A DNA stretch of 64,000 bases from Kribbella soli. Its GTDB lineage: Bacteria > Actinomycetota > Actinomycetes > Propionibacteriales > Kribbellaceae. The number at the start of each line of letters is the position of its first letter. The stretch's first letter is position 1. Positions 42,288 to 53,145 of the stretch are shown in pieces. The translations under genes were made by a program, and so were the position numbers. The stretch lies in assembly GCF_004331345.1 (NCBI RefSeq), contig NZ_SJJZ01000001.1:2170001-2234000 (forward strand), written 5' to 3'. The notes under the pieces are model-generated. The model was not told the DNA's origin. It saw nothing but the letters and a program-made list of their open reading frames with translations, and did not search any database.

Positions 42288-45200
42288 GTGGTCGAGGACC
42301 ATTCCGCCAGTGCGGAATTCACACCGGTGGAATTCACGGCCGAGTACCGGGCGGAGTACGGCGCCGACGGCCGGCAGGATCTGCGGCCCGAGCCCGACGC
42401 CGACATCCGTCCCGAGCCCGACGCGAACTTCCGCACCGAGGTCCGGCCCGTGCCGGAGCCGCTGCCGCGCGCCGAGGCCGGACCGGCGACGCCACCGCAG
42501 CCGACACCACTGCAGCCGCCGGCACCGACGCCGGCTCCAACTCAAACGCCGACACCGCGGATGGACCCGGGCGACTATCTGAGCCCGTCGCTCCCGATCC
42601 CGATGCCCGAGCCGCCGGCCGCGGGGTACCGCCCTGCGCCGCCCACGGCTCCGTACGGCTACCGCTCCGAACTGGAGCGCGCGGCCACTGATCTTCCGTC
42701 CGGCCCCTCGCAGTCCGCGGCAGGTACGACGTACTTCGGTGCGGCGCCGGCCGTCAACCAGTACCCCGGTGCGAGCAACGCCTGGGGTACGGCGGATTGG
42801 GGTACTGGCGGCGGCAATGCACCAGGCGCGGTACCGATCGAGGGGGAGGCACGTGTGGACGACGCAGCCACCAACCAGTGGTCACCCGATAGCCGGCCAA
42901 CGCAGGAGAGCGCGGCCGCGCACCCGACTACCGAACATCCTCCAGCCGAACTCCCACTGACCGAGCCCGCAACCCCAGAGCCGGCAACTGACCAGCTCTT
43001 CCCCGACGCGCAGCTCCCGGAGCAGCACACACAAGACCACCAGGTGCCGACACAGCAGGTGCCTGCTCAGCACGTGCCAGCCCAGCAAGCGCCCGCCGCG
43101 CAGACGTCTGACCAGCACACGCCTGACCAGCAGCCAGTTGAGCAGCAGCCGGGTGATCAGCCGCAGGCAGCCGAGCAGCAGCCGCGTGAGCAGCAGCCGG
43201 CTGAGCACAACGCACCCCAAGAGCACGTGACGCAGCAAGAGCACGTCTCCCAGCAGCACGCTCCGCAGGAGCACGTGTCCTCGCACGTCCCGCAGCAGCA
43301 GGTGCCGCAGCCGCCGGCTCAGCAGGCACCCCAGCAGCCGACTCCCCAGCAGCCCACTCAGCAACAGCCCACCCCGCAGCAGGCGGCGCCGCAGCACCCC
43401 GCGGCACAACAGCACGCGCCGCAGCAGCCCGCTCCCCAAACGCTTCCGCCAGCCGCGCCGACCTCTGTCCCTCAGGACTCAGCTCCTCAGCAGCCCACGT
43501 TCCAGCAGCCGGTCCAGCAGGCTTCACAGCACCCGCAGTACACCCAGCAACCGAGCCCGCAGCAGCCAGCTCCGCAACAGCAAGTCCCCCAGCCGCAGGC
43601 TCCGCAGCAACAAGCCCCGCAACAGCAGGCGCCCCAGCAGCAGGCCGCTCAGCAGCAGGTGCCGCAGCAAGGGCAGCCCCAGCAGGGCGTGCCGGCGGCG
43701 ACGGATCTTGGGGAGGCTTGGGCACGGGTGCTTGCCGGTCTGCCGCCGAACCAGCGGGCCTGGCTGACCAACTCGCGTCCGGTGACGCTGCACGAGAGCA
43801 CCGCGATCGTCGCCGTACCCGACGACTTCACCCGCGGTCAGCTCGAGACCCGGCTCCGTCCCGACCTGGAGCGAATCCTCACCGAGAGCTTCGGGCGCGA
43901 CATCCGGATCGCCGTCACCGTCGACCCGTCGCTCGACCCGGAGCTCCGCGAACAGCAGGCGGCGCCGCAACCGCAGTACACCCAGCAGCCGGTGCAGCAC
44001 CCGCAACAGCACTCCCAGCACGCACCACAACAGCAACCGATGCAGCAGCAGCCCATGCAGCCGCCGGTTCAGCAGCCACCCGCCGTACGTGAACCGCTCC
44101 GGACCGACGGCGCGTTCCAGCCGACGATCCAGTCCGCCCTGACGGACCCGGACAACCAGTTCAGCCAGCCGGCGCGGGCACCGCAGCAGTACCAGCAGCA
44201 GCCGCAGCAGTCCTCGTTCGGCCAGCCGCTCGGATCGGTCGCCCCACCGCCGAACGGCTCGACGCAGTCGGCCACCGAGGGACAGGGTGAAGCTCGGCTG
44301 AACCCGAAGTACACCTTCGAGACGTTCGTCATCGGTAGCTCGAACCGGTTCGCGCACGCCGCCGCGGTCGCTGTCGCCGAAGCGCCGGGCAAGGCGTACA
44401 ACCCGCAGCTGATCTACGGCGACTCCGGTCTGGGCAAGACCCACCTGCTGCACGCGATCGGGCACTACGTCCGCAGTCTCTACACCGGCGCCCGCGTGCG
44501 GTACGTCTCCAGCGAAGAGTTCACCAACGACTTCATCAACGCGATCCGCGACGACAAGGCGTCCCAGTTCCAGCGCCGGTACCGCGACGTCGACGTACTG
44601 CTGATCGACGACATCCAGTTCCTGGAAGGCAAGATCCAGACCCAGGAAGAGTTCTTCCACACCTTCAACACGCTGCACAACGCGAACAAGCAGATCGTGA
44701 TCAGCTCCGACCGCGCGCCGAAACGCCTGGAGGCGTTGGAGGACCGGCTGCGGAACCGGTTCGAGTGGGGCCTGATCACCGACATCCAGCCGCCCGACCT
44801 CGAGACCCGAATCGCGATCCTGCGGAAGAAGGCCGCGACCGAGCGGTTGACGGCGCCGCCGGAGGTGCTGGAGTTCATCGCGTCGAAGGTGCAGACCAAC
44901 ATCCGGGAGCTCGAGGGCGCCCTGATCCGGGTCACCGCGTTCGCCAGCCTGAACCGGCAACCGGTCGATCTGAGCCTCGCCGAGATCGTGCTGAAGGACC
45001 TGATCCCCGAAGGCAGCAAGCCCGAGGTGACCGCGAGCATGATCATGGGCCAGACCGCGTCGTACTTCGGTCTCTCGATCGACGACCTGTGCGGTTCGAG
45101 CCGCAGCCGGGTGCTCGTCACGGCCCGTCAGATCGCCATGTACCTGTGCCGCGAGCTGACCGATCTGTCGCTGCCGAAGATCGGTCAGCAGTTCGGCGGC

Positions 45201-45326
45201 CGCGACCACACGACGGTGATGCACGCCGAACGGAAGATCCGGCAACTGATGTCGGAGCGGCGCAGTGTCTTCAATCAGGTCACCGAACTGACCAACCGGA
45301 TCAAGCACCAAGCCAAGCAGCAATAA
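42288..45326 (+). CDS. dnaA: Chromosomal replication initiator DnaA with giant Pro/Gln-rich N-terminal extension
   Basis: GTG 42288 is preceded by GGGGAG with a 6-nt gap, giving 1012 residues, about twice the usual size. Residues about 1-472 are acidic, then Pro/Gln/His/Ala low complexity. Normal domain I starts at [20 protein letters not shown] (473). A second Gln/Pro linker (about 555-665) is domain II. The AAA+ domain starts near 669 ([21 protein letters not shown]), with Walker [10 protein letters not shown] and Walker B LLIDDIQF. Domain IV has the DnaA signature [16 protein letters not shown] short form from GTG 43689 is possible but has no good ribosome-binding site. Confidence 0.9.
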   Translation: MVEDHSASAEFTPVEFTAEYRAEYGADGRQDLRPEPDADIRPEPDANFRTEVRPVPEPLPRAEAGPATPPQPTPLQPPAPTPAPTQTPTPRMDPGDYLSPSLPIPMPEPPAAGYRPAPPTAPYGYRSELERAATDLPSGPSQSAAGTTYFGAAPAVNQYPGASNAWGTADWGTGGGNAPGAVPIEGEARVDDAATNQWSPDSRPTQESAAAHPTTEHPPAELPLTEPATPEPATDQLFPDAQLPEQHTQDHQVPTQQVPAQHVPAQQAPAAQTSDQHTPDQQPVEQQPGDQPQAAEQQPREQQPAEHNAPQEHVTQQEHVSQQHAPQEHVSSHVPQQQVPQPPAQQAPQQPTPQQPTQQQPTPQQAAPQHPAAQQHAPQQPAPQTLPPAAPTSVPQDSAPQQPTFQQPVQQASQHPQYTQQPSPQQPAPQQQVPQPQAPQQQAPQQQAPQQQAAQQQVPQQGQPQQGVPAATDLGEAWARVLAGLPPNQRAWLTNSRPVTLHESTAIVAVPDDFTRGQLETRLRPDLERILTESFGRDIRIAVTVDPSLDPELREQQAAPQPQYTQQPVQHPQQHSQHAPQQQPMQQQPMQPPVQQPPAVREPLRTDGAFQPTIQSALTDPDNQFSQPARAPQQYQQQPQQSSFGQPLGSVAPPPNGSTQSATEGQGEARLNPKYTFETFVIGSSNRFAHAAAVAVAEAPGKAYNPQLIYGDSGLGKTHLLHAIGHYVRSLYTGARVRYVSSEEFTNDFINAIRDDKASQFQRRYRDVDVLLIDDIQFLEGKIQTQEEFFHTFNTLHNANKQIVISSDRAPKRLEALEDRLRNRFEWGLITDIQPPDLETRIAILRKKAATERLTAPPEVLEFIASKVQTNIRELEGALIRVTAFASLNRQPVDLSLAEIVLKDLIPEGSKPEVTASMIMGQTASYFGLSIDDLCGSSRSRVLVTARQIAMYLCRELTDLSLPKIGQQFGGRDHTTVMHAERKIRQLMSERRSVFNQVTELTNRIKHQAKQQ

Positions 45327-45348
45327 CCACACAGGCTGGGGATACAGC

Positions 45349-45523
45349 TGTGGAAAACTGTGGGTATGGCCGTGGAAAGGTCCGGTTGGGGTGTGGATTG
45401 GCTGTGGGGACAGATTTCGCCGTCCACGGCCGTCCCCAACACAAGCGAGCGTCGTCCACACGGCGTCCCCAGGGCAAAATGGTGTCTGACCTGGGAAGTC
45501 GGCGCTTTTCCACAGTATCCACC
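45349..45523. other. oriC: Origin region, dnaA-dnaN side: DnaA-box cluster
   Basis: The 463-bp dnaA-dnaN spacer has box-like 9-mers at 45349 (TGTGGAAAA), 45359 (TGTGGGTAT), 45392 (TGTGGATTG), 45403 (TGTGGGGAC), 45452 (TCGTCCACA), 45506 (TTTTCCACA) and 45515 (GTATCCACC). In Streptomyces and mycobacteria oriC lies in this spacer. From 45524 to 45789 there is only the dnaN leader; AGGAGG precedes dnaN. Confidence 0.85.
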
Positions 45524-45789
45524 GGTGCGAAGAACACTATGGAATCTGTAGAGAGATCGAAGGCCACAAAACGATCGAGCGGCCCGATCTGGGGAAAACC
45601 CCGATCTCGCGCCGGCTTGCAGGACCTGTCAGGCTGTTCCCGTAACCCCGCGAGCAGCAGTTCGCGGGACAACCGGAACGACGCCGACGCGACCCGCCCG
45701 AAGCGCCACGTCAGGCCCGATGGGCGCACAGCACCTTTGTCCGTGGCAGGATTCGCCTGGCACACAGCCGAAACAGGAGGCACCCAGCG

Positions 45790-46935
45790 GTGAAGTTTCG
45801 CGTCGAGCGCGACGTACTGGCCGAGTCGGTGGCCTGGGCCGCGCGTAGTTTGCCCAGTCGTCCCAGCGTCCCGATCCTTGCCGGCCTTCTGGTCGAGGCC
45901 GAGGACGGGCAGATCACCCTGTCCGGCTTCGACTACGAGACCTCGGTCCGGGTGACAGTGCCCGCGCAGGTGGCCGACGCCGGCAAGTGCCTGATCTCCG
46001 GCCGGCTCGTCGCCGACATCTCCAAGAGTCTTCCGAACCAGCCCGTGGACTTCGCGGTGGACGGCGCGAAGGCACAGGTCACCTGTGGCAGTTCGCGCTT
46101 CACCCTCCAGACGCTTCCCACAGAGGAATATCCGGCCCTTCCGGAGCTTCCGGCGGCCAGCGGCACGGTGAAGGCCGATGTCTTCGCCCAGGCCGTCTCG
46201 CAGGTCGTGACCGCGGCCGGCCGCGAGGACACGCTGCCGGTGCTGACCGGTGTCCGGGTCGAGATCGAGGGCTCCACGATCTCCCTGCTGGCCACCGACC
46301 GCTACCGGTTGGCGATCCGCGAGCTGGAGTGGAACCCGCAGTCCCCCGATGCCTCGGCCGCCGCGCTGATTCCGGCCCGTGTGCTGTCCGAGACCGCGAA
46401 GGCGATGACCGGCTCGGACGTGATCGTCTCGCTGGCGGCGCCCGGCACCGGTGACGGCATCGTCGGCTTCGAGGGTGAGGTTGCCGGCGGCAGTCGCCGC
46501 GCGACCACCCGGCTGCTGGACGGCGAGTTCCCGAAGGTCCGTGGCATCATCCCGACCGACGCGGCGATCGCCACCCGGGTCCGGATCGACACCGCGACCC
46601 TCGTCGAGGCCGTCAAGCGCGTCGCACTCGTTGCTGAGCGCAATGCTCCGGTCCGGCTGACCTTCGAGGACGACACTGTCACGCTCGACGCCGGCAGCGG
46701 TGACGAGGCGCAGGCGTCCGAGTCGCTCGAGGCGCGGGTCGTCGGCGAGCCGGTGACCGTAGGCTTCAATCCGACGTACCTGCTCGACGGTCTCGGCGCG
46801 ATCGGTACGCCGGTTGCGCACCTGGCCTTCACGCAGGCGACGAAGCCGGCCGAACTGACCGGTGTGGCGGACTTCGACGGCGAACCGAGAGCTGAGTTCC
46901 GCTACGTGTTGATGCCGGTCCGCCTGAACAGCTGA
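45790..46935 (+). CDS. dnaN: DNA polymerase III beta subunit (sliding clamp)
   Basis: A 381-residue clamp with three repeated domains: MKFRVERDVLAESVAWAARSLP at the start, EEYPALPELP in the first, TGVRVEIEGSTISLLATDRYRLA in the second and the C-terminal YVLMPVRLNS with the conserved MPVR motif of the protein-binding pocket. The GTG at 45790 has AGGAGG 10-15 nt upstream. It follows the origin, as in nearly all actinobacteria, and heads dnaN-gnd-recF-dciA. Confidence 0.97.
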   Translation: MKFRVERDVLAESVAWAARSLPSRPSVPILAGLLVEAEDGQITLSGFDYETSVRVTVPAQVADAGKCLISGRLVADISKSLPNQPVDFAVDGAKAQVTCGSSRFTLQTLPTEEYPALPELPAASGTVKADVFAQAVSQVVTAAGREDTLPVLTGVRVEIEGSTISLLATDRYRLAIRELEWNPQSPDASAAALIPARVLSETAKAMTGSDVIVSLAAPGTGDGIVGFEGEVAGGSRRATTRLLDGEFPKVRGIIPTDAAIATRVRIDTATLVEAVKRVALVAERNAPVRLTFEDDTVTLDAGSGDEAQASESLEARVVGEPVTVGFNPTYLLDGLGAIGTPVAHLAFTQATKPAELTGVADFDGEPRAEFRYVLMPVRLNS

Positions 46936-46961
46936 ACACCAACAGAACAAGGGGATTCACG

Positions 46962-47885
<924 letters not shown>

Positions 47886-47886
47886 G

Positions 47887-49026
47887 GTGTACGTCACCGC
47901 CCTGGGTCTGCTCGACTTCCGGTCCTACCAGCAGGCGGAGGTCCAGCTCACTCCGGGCGTGACGTCCTTCGTCGGGCCGAACGGCCACGGCAAGACCAAC
48001 CTGGTCGAGGCGATCCACTACACCGCGACCCTCGGTTCACACCGGGTGGCGAACGACGCACCGCTGGTGCGGGCCGGCGCCACCCGCGCGATCGTCCGCA
48101 CGGAGATCCGCAGCCAGTACGACCGCGACGTCGTGGTCGAGCTGGAAATCAATCCTGGGAAGGCAAATCGGGCTCGGGTCAACCGCTCGCCGGTGCCGCG
48201 GCCACGCGAAGTGCTCGGACTGCTCCGCACGGTGCTGTTCGCGCCGGAGGATCTCGCGCTGGTGAAGGGCGATCCGTCCGAGCGGCGGCGGTTCCTGGAC
48301 GAGTTGCTGACGCTGCGAGCACCGCGGATGGCCGGCGTACGGCAGGACTACGACCGGGTGCTCAAGCAACGGAACTCGTTGCTCCGGAGCGCCTCGCAGG
48401 CCCGCCGGCAGAACCGCTCGAGTGCCGCCGAGAGCCAGTTGCGCACGCTCGAGGTCTGGGACTCGAACCTCGCGCGCGCCGGCTCCGAGCTGCTGGCGAC
48501 CCGTCTGGAGTTGCTGGAGGCGCTGCGCCCGCTGGTGTCCAGCGCGTACGACGCTGTTGCCCGCGGCAAGGGTGACGCGCGGCTCGAGTACAAGTCGTCG
48601 GTGCTGCTCGAGCCCGGTGTGGTGTCGCGGGAGCAGCTCGAGGAGGTGCTGCTCGCGGCGGTGCGGGAGAAGCGGCAGGACGAGCTCGATCGTGGTGTGT
48701 CGCTGGTCGGTCCGCACCGCGACGACGTCGTACTCGGGCTCGGGGACTTGCCCGCGAAGGGGTATGCGAGTCACGGTGAGTCCTGGTCGTTCGCGCTCGC
48801 GCTGCGGCTGGCGTCGTACGACCTGCTGCGCGCGGACGGAGGTGAACCGGTGCTGATCCTCGACGATGTGTTCGCCGAGCTCGACACGCAGCGCCGGGAC
48901 CGGCTGGCCGAGCTGGTCGCGCCGGCCGAGCAGGTCCTGGTGACCGCGGCGGTCGGCGCGGACGTGCCCGCTGAGCTGAGCGGGGCACGCTTCGAGGTGG
49001 GTGAGGGGGTGGTTCAGCGTGCCTGA
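47887..49026 (+). CDS. recF: DNA replication and repair protein RecF
   Basis: A 379-residue SMC-like ATPase for recombinational gap repair. It has [18 protein letters not shown], Walker [10 protein letters not shown] (residues 30-38), [22 protein letters not shown], the signature-like [10 protein letters not shown] region and Walker [13 protein letters not shown]. The GTG at 47887 starts 1 nt after the gnd stop. Its 3' end overlaps the dciA start by 8 bp. Confidence 0.96.
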   Translation: MYVTALGLLDFRSYQQAEVQLTPGVTSFVGPNGHGKTNLVEAIHYTATLGSHRVANDAPLVRAGATRAIVRTEIRSQYDRDVVVELEINPGKANRARVNRSPVPRPREVLGLLRTVLFAPEDLALVKGDPSERRRFLDELLTLRAPRMAGVRQDYDRVLKQRNSLLRSASQARRQNRSSAAESQLRTLEVWDSNLARAGSELLATRLELLEALRPLVSSAYDAVARGKGDARLEYKSSVLLEPGVVSREQLEEVLLAAVREKRQDELDRGVSLVGPHRDDVVLGLGDLPAKGYASHGESWSFALALRLASYDLLRADGGEPVLILDDVFAELDTQRRDRLAELVAPAEQVLVTAAVGADVPAELSGARFEVGEGVVQRA

Positions 49027-49582
49027 ACCCCCAGATTCCTCTGAGAGCGGCCCTGAGAGCGATGAAGCGATCGAGCCGGATCACGACAAGCAAGGGCTGG
49101 ACCTGGCGAAGTCGCTGGCCGCCCGGCTGAAGCAGCAGGCGGCGAAGGGCGGCATCATGCCGGTCAAGCGCCGCCGGCGGCCGCGGTTCGGCGGCGCGCA
49201 GATCAGCAGCGCCCGCCCCGACGACCGCGACCCGCAACAGCTGACCAACACTCTCGGCCGGCTGATGCGCGACCAGGGCTGGGAGGTCGACGTCGCCGTC
49301 CACGGCGTGATGGCCCGCTGGCCGTCCATCGTCGGCCCGGAGATGGCCGAACACTGCAAGCCGGAGTCGTACGACGACACCGTGCTGACCGTCCGTACGT
49401 CGTCGACCGCGTGGAAGGTCCAGCTCGATCTGCTGGTCCCGCAACTACTCTTCCGGCTGAACGCCGAACTCGGCGAAGGAACCGTCTCCCAGGTGAAGGT
49501 CCTGGGCCCGAACACCTACACCTGGCGCAAGGGCCCCCGCACCGTCCGCGGCGGCCGCGGCCCCCGGGACACCTACGGATAA
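49019..49582 (+). CDS. DUF721 family protein (DciA-like)
   Basis: A 187-residue protein. The N-terminus is acidic and disordered, followed by a Lys/Arg-rich segment ([12 protein letters not shown]). The DUF721 domain lies at about 75-160 ([58 protein letters not shown]). DciA proteins load the DnaB helicase in bacteria without DnaC. The position directly after recF at the origin fits that role. GTG 49019 lies inside the recF frame. Confidence 0.88.
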   Translation: MPEPPDSSESGPESDEAIEPDHDKQGLDLAKSLAARLKQQAAKGGIMPVKRRRRPRFGGAQISSARPDDRDPQQLTNTLGRLMRDQGWEVDVAVHGVMARWPSIVGPEMAEHCKPESYDDTVLTVRTSSTAWKVQLDLLVPQLLFRLNAELGEGTVSQVKVLGPNTYTWRKGPRTVRGGRGPRDTYG

Positions 49583-49630
49583 CGGCCTGAGTTGCTGGGA
49601 GGACCCGGCCCTCCCCTAGGATCAGGCGCG

Positions 49631-50977
49631 ATGCGTACGCTCGTTGACGGCTTTCGCGAGATGGTCCACCTGATCGGAGACACCTTCCGGCTCTGGTGGA
49701 AGAACCTCCTGCCCATGACCACCTGGTGGCTCGCCGGCTTTGTCGGGTTCACGGTCTGCGCGCAGGGCGCGATCTGGCTGGCGAAGCACCTGCACTCGAG
49801 TCTGGGCACCGGCCTGTTCGCGGTCGGCGTACTGCTGCAGATCACCGCGTCGGTCGGCATGATCCGGACCTGTGCGATGTCGCTCTACCGCTGGCGGGAC
49901 GCGGCGAGCAACGAAGCCGAGGAGACATCCGACCCGACGCAGCGTGGCCTGCTCGAGTTGCTCGCAGTCACGTTGCTGCCACTGGTCGCGGTCTGGTCGG
50001 CGTGGGGCTTCTTCGACGAACAGGTCAGCCAGCTGAGCGCGACGTTCCTGGTACAGAACGGGATGCAGGCCGGCTCGTCGTTCTTCAAGCTCGGCAATCA
50101 CAACTGGCACGGCTATCTGCCGGCGCTCGCCGTACTGCTGGTGCTGCGCCGGGTGTTCCAGGCCATCGACGACCGGTGGCCGAGCCGTCCGGTGAAGTTC
50201 GCCCAGGTCTGGGCCGAGGCCTTCTTCGTGCTGCTCACCTTCGTGATCACGCCGTTCGCGATCAGCCAGGGCAAGGAGTGGTTCAAGGACCGCAGCTTCT
50301 GGTACTGGTCACTGGACTGGTGGGACGGCCTCAAGGACTTCTTCGACAACATCCACATCCCGATCCCGGCCGGTATCGAGTTCCTCTGGGGCTTCTTCTG
50401 GGAGTCCCTCTGGCCGCTGTTCAAGCTGGGCGTCGCCGAGCCGCTGACGTGGCTGGCGATCACCACCGTGGTCTTCGGCCACCGAGTGCTGTCGAGTGGC
50501 GGTGTTCTCCGGGGAACGCGGCTGGAACGCCGACTCGGCGCGCACGCCGAGCAGCAGCAGGCGCCGCAACGCGGCCGGCTGGTCGGCCTGACCTACAAGG
50601 CCCCGGACCTGCTCCTGGCGGGCGTGCGGGAGAAGTTCTACCCTGCGATCAACGCGTTCCGCCTCCTGGTCCGGGTCGGACCGGTGTTCCTCGGCGTGGT
50701 CTGCCTCGTCTACACGTTCTGGCTGCTCGGTAACGACTGGGCGTTCGTGGTGTTCCAGCGGCTGCTCGGAATCCATGGGCAGCACTGGGGCCTGATGAAC
50801 CATGAGATCGCCAACCTGATCCAGTCGCTGCTCTTCGAGCCGCTGCGGATCGCGCTCCTGGCCGCCGCCTTCGACCTGTGCATCTCGGTCGGCACCGAGC
50901 GTCGCGCCGAGGCGGCGGCGATCGCCGAGGCGAAGGCGCCGCCGGCGGTCAAGGAGCCGGCTCCCGCCAACGCCTGA
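49631..50977 (+). CDS. Polytopic membrane protein, function unknown
   Basis: A 448-residue integral membrane protein with about eight hydrophobic helices (for example TTWWLAGFVGFTVCAQGAIWL, LLELLAVTLLPLVAVWSAWGF, AFFVLLTFVITPFAI, LVRVGPVFLGVVCLVYTFWLL, LLFEPLRIALLAAAFDLCI). It has many Trp residues and an EWFKDRSFWYWSLDWWDGL segment, then a cytoplasmic Ala/Glu/Pro tail. No catalytic motif or family was recognised. The ATG at 49631 has GATCAGG upstream. It lies between the dciA and gyrB blocks and is transcribed with them. Confidence 0.75.
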   Translation: MRTLVDGFREMVHLIGDTFRLWWKNLLPMTTWWLAGFVGFTVCAQGAIWLAKHLHSSLGTGLFAVGVLLQITASVGMIRTCAMSLYRWRDAASNEAEETSDPTQRGLLELLAVTLLPLVAVWSAWGFFDEQVSQLSATFLVQNGMQAGSSFFKLGNHNWHGYLPALAVLLVLRRVFQAIDDRWPSRPVKFAQVWAEAFFVLLTFVITPFAISQGKEWFKDRSFWYWSLDWWDGLKDFFDNIHIPIPAGIEFLWGFFWESLWPLFKLGVAEPLTWLAITTVVFGHRVLSSGGVLRGTRLERRLGAHAEQQQAPQRGRLVGLTYKAPDLLLAGVREKFYPAINAFRLLVRVGPVFLGVVCLVYTFWLLGNDWAFVVFQRLLGIHGQHWGLMNHEIANLIQSLLFEPLRIALLAAAFDLCISVGTERRAEAAAIAEAKAPPAVKEPAPANA

Positions 50978-50994
50978 CCGCTGCCCGCGTCCCG

Positions 50995-51552
50995 TCAGGG
51001 AGTGATCAGCACCCGTCGGTGGATGTAGAAGTCCTCGACGGTCAGGCCGATCAGGTTCGGTACGTCGCTCTTCGGGACGACGTAGACCTTGGCGACCTTG
51101 CCCGGCTTGTCCATCGTGAACGGGTGGTCGTCGTCGCCGCAGAAGGTCGGCAGCGGATAACCCGTCGCCTGCGTGTCCTCCCAGATGTTGCCCTTGCTGT
51201 CGTGCAGCTTCGCCTCACAGCTGAATCCGCGGTCATCGAGCTGGAGACCCTTGCGCGGCGTCACCGTGAGCGTGGCCAGCACGTACGTCGACCCGGCCGG
51301 CGCGGCGAGATCGATCGCCTCGCCGTCCTCGTTCAGGATCGCGGTGTAGACCTTCAGCGAGTCAAGCTTCCACTCGATGGACTGGACCGTCACCGGGCCC
51401 TGGCTGACGACCTCGTCGATCCGGCCCTGTTTGTACAGGTCCTCGTCGTCGCTCAGATACGGGTGAACCACGGAGAACGTCCCCACGCCCAGCAGCGCGA
51501 TCATCAAAGAGATCTGAACGACCAGCCGGCTCGCCCGGCTCGCAAGATTCAC
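50995..51552 (-). CDS. Membrane-anchored beta-sandwich protein, third gene of coupled operon
   Basis: A 185-residue protein with one N-terminal helix (VVQISLMIALLGVGTFSVVHPYL) and an extracytoplasmic domain containing STYVLATLTVTPRKGLQLDDRGFSCEAKLHDSKGNIW. This pattern matches DUF4352-like beta-sandwiches that often display a conserved Cys pair (here in GFSCEA and TFCGDDD). The GTG at 51552 overlaps the preceding stop by 4 bp. The function is unknown. It is convergent with the membrane protein gene to its left. Confidence 0.72.
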   Translation of the reverse strand: MNLASRASRLVVQISLMIALLGVGTFSVVHPYLSDDEDLYKQGRIDEVVSQGPVTVQSIEWKLDSLKVYTAILNEDGEAIDLAAPAGSTYVLATLTVTPRKGLQLDDRGFSCEAKLHDSKGNIWEDTQATGYPLPTFCGDDDHPFTMDKPGKVAKVYVVPKSDVPNLIGLTVEDFYIHRRVLITP

Positions 51553-52157
51553 GACGCCACCCGGGTGACGTCGTCGTTGAGGACGTACTGGTCGACGGCG
51601 CCGTCGACCATCTGCTGGGCGATGGCCTCGGTCGGGACGCCCAGATCGACGCGGATCTCGGAGTTGTACACGTTGAAGAGCATCGACGGCTTGAGTCTCA
51701 GGGTGAGGCCCTTCAGGTCGGCCGGGTTGGCCTCGAACACGACAACGCCGGTGCTTGCGAAGCCGGCGTCGGGAAAGGCGATCCTGCTCTCGCTCGGGTC
51801 GCTCACCTTCTCGTACACGCTGCCGCCGTCGGTGATCAGCGTCGGGTTGAACGAATCGGGGTCCTTCACGCCGCGGACCGCATCCCATTCGACCGCCACG
51901 AAGACGCCGTTGGTCTCGAACGGCTTGTCGTCGTCACTCGCATCGGCGCTGACAATCGTCCGGGCGAACTTGATCCGGGTCACCTTCACCGTCGACCCGC
52001 TGCCCGCGTACTGGAGCGCCTCGCCGATGGTGCCGTGCACGACCTTCAGGTTCTGGTCCTCGCCGTACACGTGGTCGGGGCCGGCCAGCCGGGTCACCCC
52101 GCCGAGCAGGACGAACAGCAGGCCGACCAGGATGGTCGCGGGGCGGTAGAGCTTCAT
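51549..52157 (-). CDS. Membrane-anchored extracytoplasmic protein, second gene of coupled operon
   Basis: A 202-residue protein with one N-terminal helix (TILVGLLFVLLGGVTRLA), then an outside domain that includes NGVFVAVEWDAVRGVKDPDS, SRIAFPDAGFASTGVVVFEANPADLKGLTLRL and a DLGVPTEAIAQQMV tail. The layout matches its two neighbours, which suggests ancient duplication, though identity is low. The ATG at 52157 overlaps the upstream stop by 4 bp (ATGA). No function was recognised. Confidence 0.72.
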   Translation of the reverse strand: MKLYRPATILVGLLFVLLGGVTRLAGPDHVYGEDQNLKVVHGTIGEALQYAGSGSTVKVTRIKFARTIVSADASDDDKPFETNGVFVAVEWDAVRGVKDPDSFNPTLITDGGSVYEKVSDPSESRIAFPDAGFASTGVVVFEANPADLKGLTLRLKPSMLFNVYNSEIRVDLGVPTEAIAQQMVDGAVDQYVLNDDVTRVAS

Positions 52158-52789
52158 TCGTCCTTCCCGTCGTCGACAACAACGGTCGGCTTGAGCCGGA
52201 CGACGGCGGTCGGGGTCTCGCCCTGCCAGTACGGTTTCTCGCTCAGTCCGAGTGAGCCGTTGTCGGCCTTGAAGTGCTCCCCCAGGACTCCGATCTCGAC
52301 CATGTCCGCGGCGAAGTCCGGCGCGACCTTGAACTTGGTGCTGCACTCTTCCGGCGGCAGACCGTAGACCAACACCCAGTTCAGGCCGCCCTTGCAGTCA
52401 CCGCCGTTGGAGTCGACCAGGTCCTCGCCCCCGCCCGGAACGAACACGAGCAGGTCGTTGGAGACCGACTCACTCGTCTGCTCCTCGGAGTCGATGTTCT
52501 TCGCGGTGAAGTACACCTTCAGCGTGGTCTCGGCCTCGCTGTACTCGGTCTTCGGCTTCCGGACGATCTCCGCCTTGGTGAAGTTGTACTCGAACCGGCC
52601 GGCCGTCACCGTCGCCGGAGCTTCCAGGGTCGGGACCGTGCGGCCCTTCTTCTCTTTCCAGCCGCCGGTGGCCAGAATCACCAGGGCTGCCGCCACGATG
52701 AGGGCGATCAGCAGCAACCAGATCCGCCGGTGCCGGTGAATCACCCGGTCGGCGATCATCGCATCGATGACCTCGTCGAGACTTTCCAC
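52154..52789 (-). CDS. Membrane-anchored extracytoplasmic protein, first gene of coupled operon
   Basis: A 211-residue protein with a short cytoplasmic head (ESLDEVIDAMIADRVIHRHRR) and one helix (IWLLLIALIVAAALVILATGG). Its outside domain has FEYNFTKAEIVRKPKT and TTLKVYFTAKNIDSEEQTSESVSNDLLVF, a DUF4352-like pattern of folding around a ligand or partner. The GTG at 52789 lies in the shared gap with gyrB. It starts a three-gene operon with 4-bp overlaps throughout. The function is unknown. Confidence 0.72.
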   Translation of the reverse strand: MESLDEVIDAMIADRVIHRHRRIWLLLIALIVAAALVILATGGWKEKKGRTVPTLEAPATVTAGRFEYNFTKAEIVRKPKTEYSEAETTLKVYFTAKNIDSEEQTSESVSNDLLVFVPGGGEDLVDSNGGDCKGGLNWVLVYGLPPEECSTKFKVAPDFAADMVEIGVLGEHFKADNGSLGLSEKPYWQGETPTAVVRLKPTVVVDDGKDE

Positions 52790-53145
52790 GGCTGCGATCC
52801 TAAGGGGCGGCGGGGTGCGCGCCGGGCACCCGTCGTTCCCTGGCCGCCTCGAACGGGCCTGAGCGGTCTGGACCGGTGGGTGCCGGAACGGTCAGTGGCG
52901 AAACAGCCGGAGGCCACTGAGTGCCCGTGAGCGCTTTCTGGCCCCCCACCCGCGAGAGGGGACATGGAGATGAGGGAGAAAAGACGCCCTGAGGTGAGTT
53001 TCGGGCGGCTGGTGGCCGGTTCTGCTTCGCTCGACAGGTAGAATGGACGGAGTAGAGCGAGCCGCACCTCTGCCATCACCGTGGAGGGCGGCTCAACTGT
53101 GCCGCGATGCCTCGCGAACGCGGGGTCCGAGGAGGACAACCACCG
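52790..53145. promoter_or_regulatory. Divergent spacer upstream of gyrB
   Basis: The 356 bp between the membrane-protein operon and gyrB hold no reading frame of note. TAGAAT at 53039-53044 is a candidate -10 for gyrB, but no clear -35 precedes it at 17-18 bp. GAGGAGG at about 53129-53135 is the gyrB ribosome-binding site. The remainder shows nothing recognised. Confidence 0.4.

Noticed and set aside
43524..45461. 645-codon leftward frame opposite dnaA
   Set aside because: Antisense shadow of dnaA, rich in Arg/Leu/Val without motifs; dnaA domains are unmistakable.
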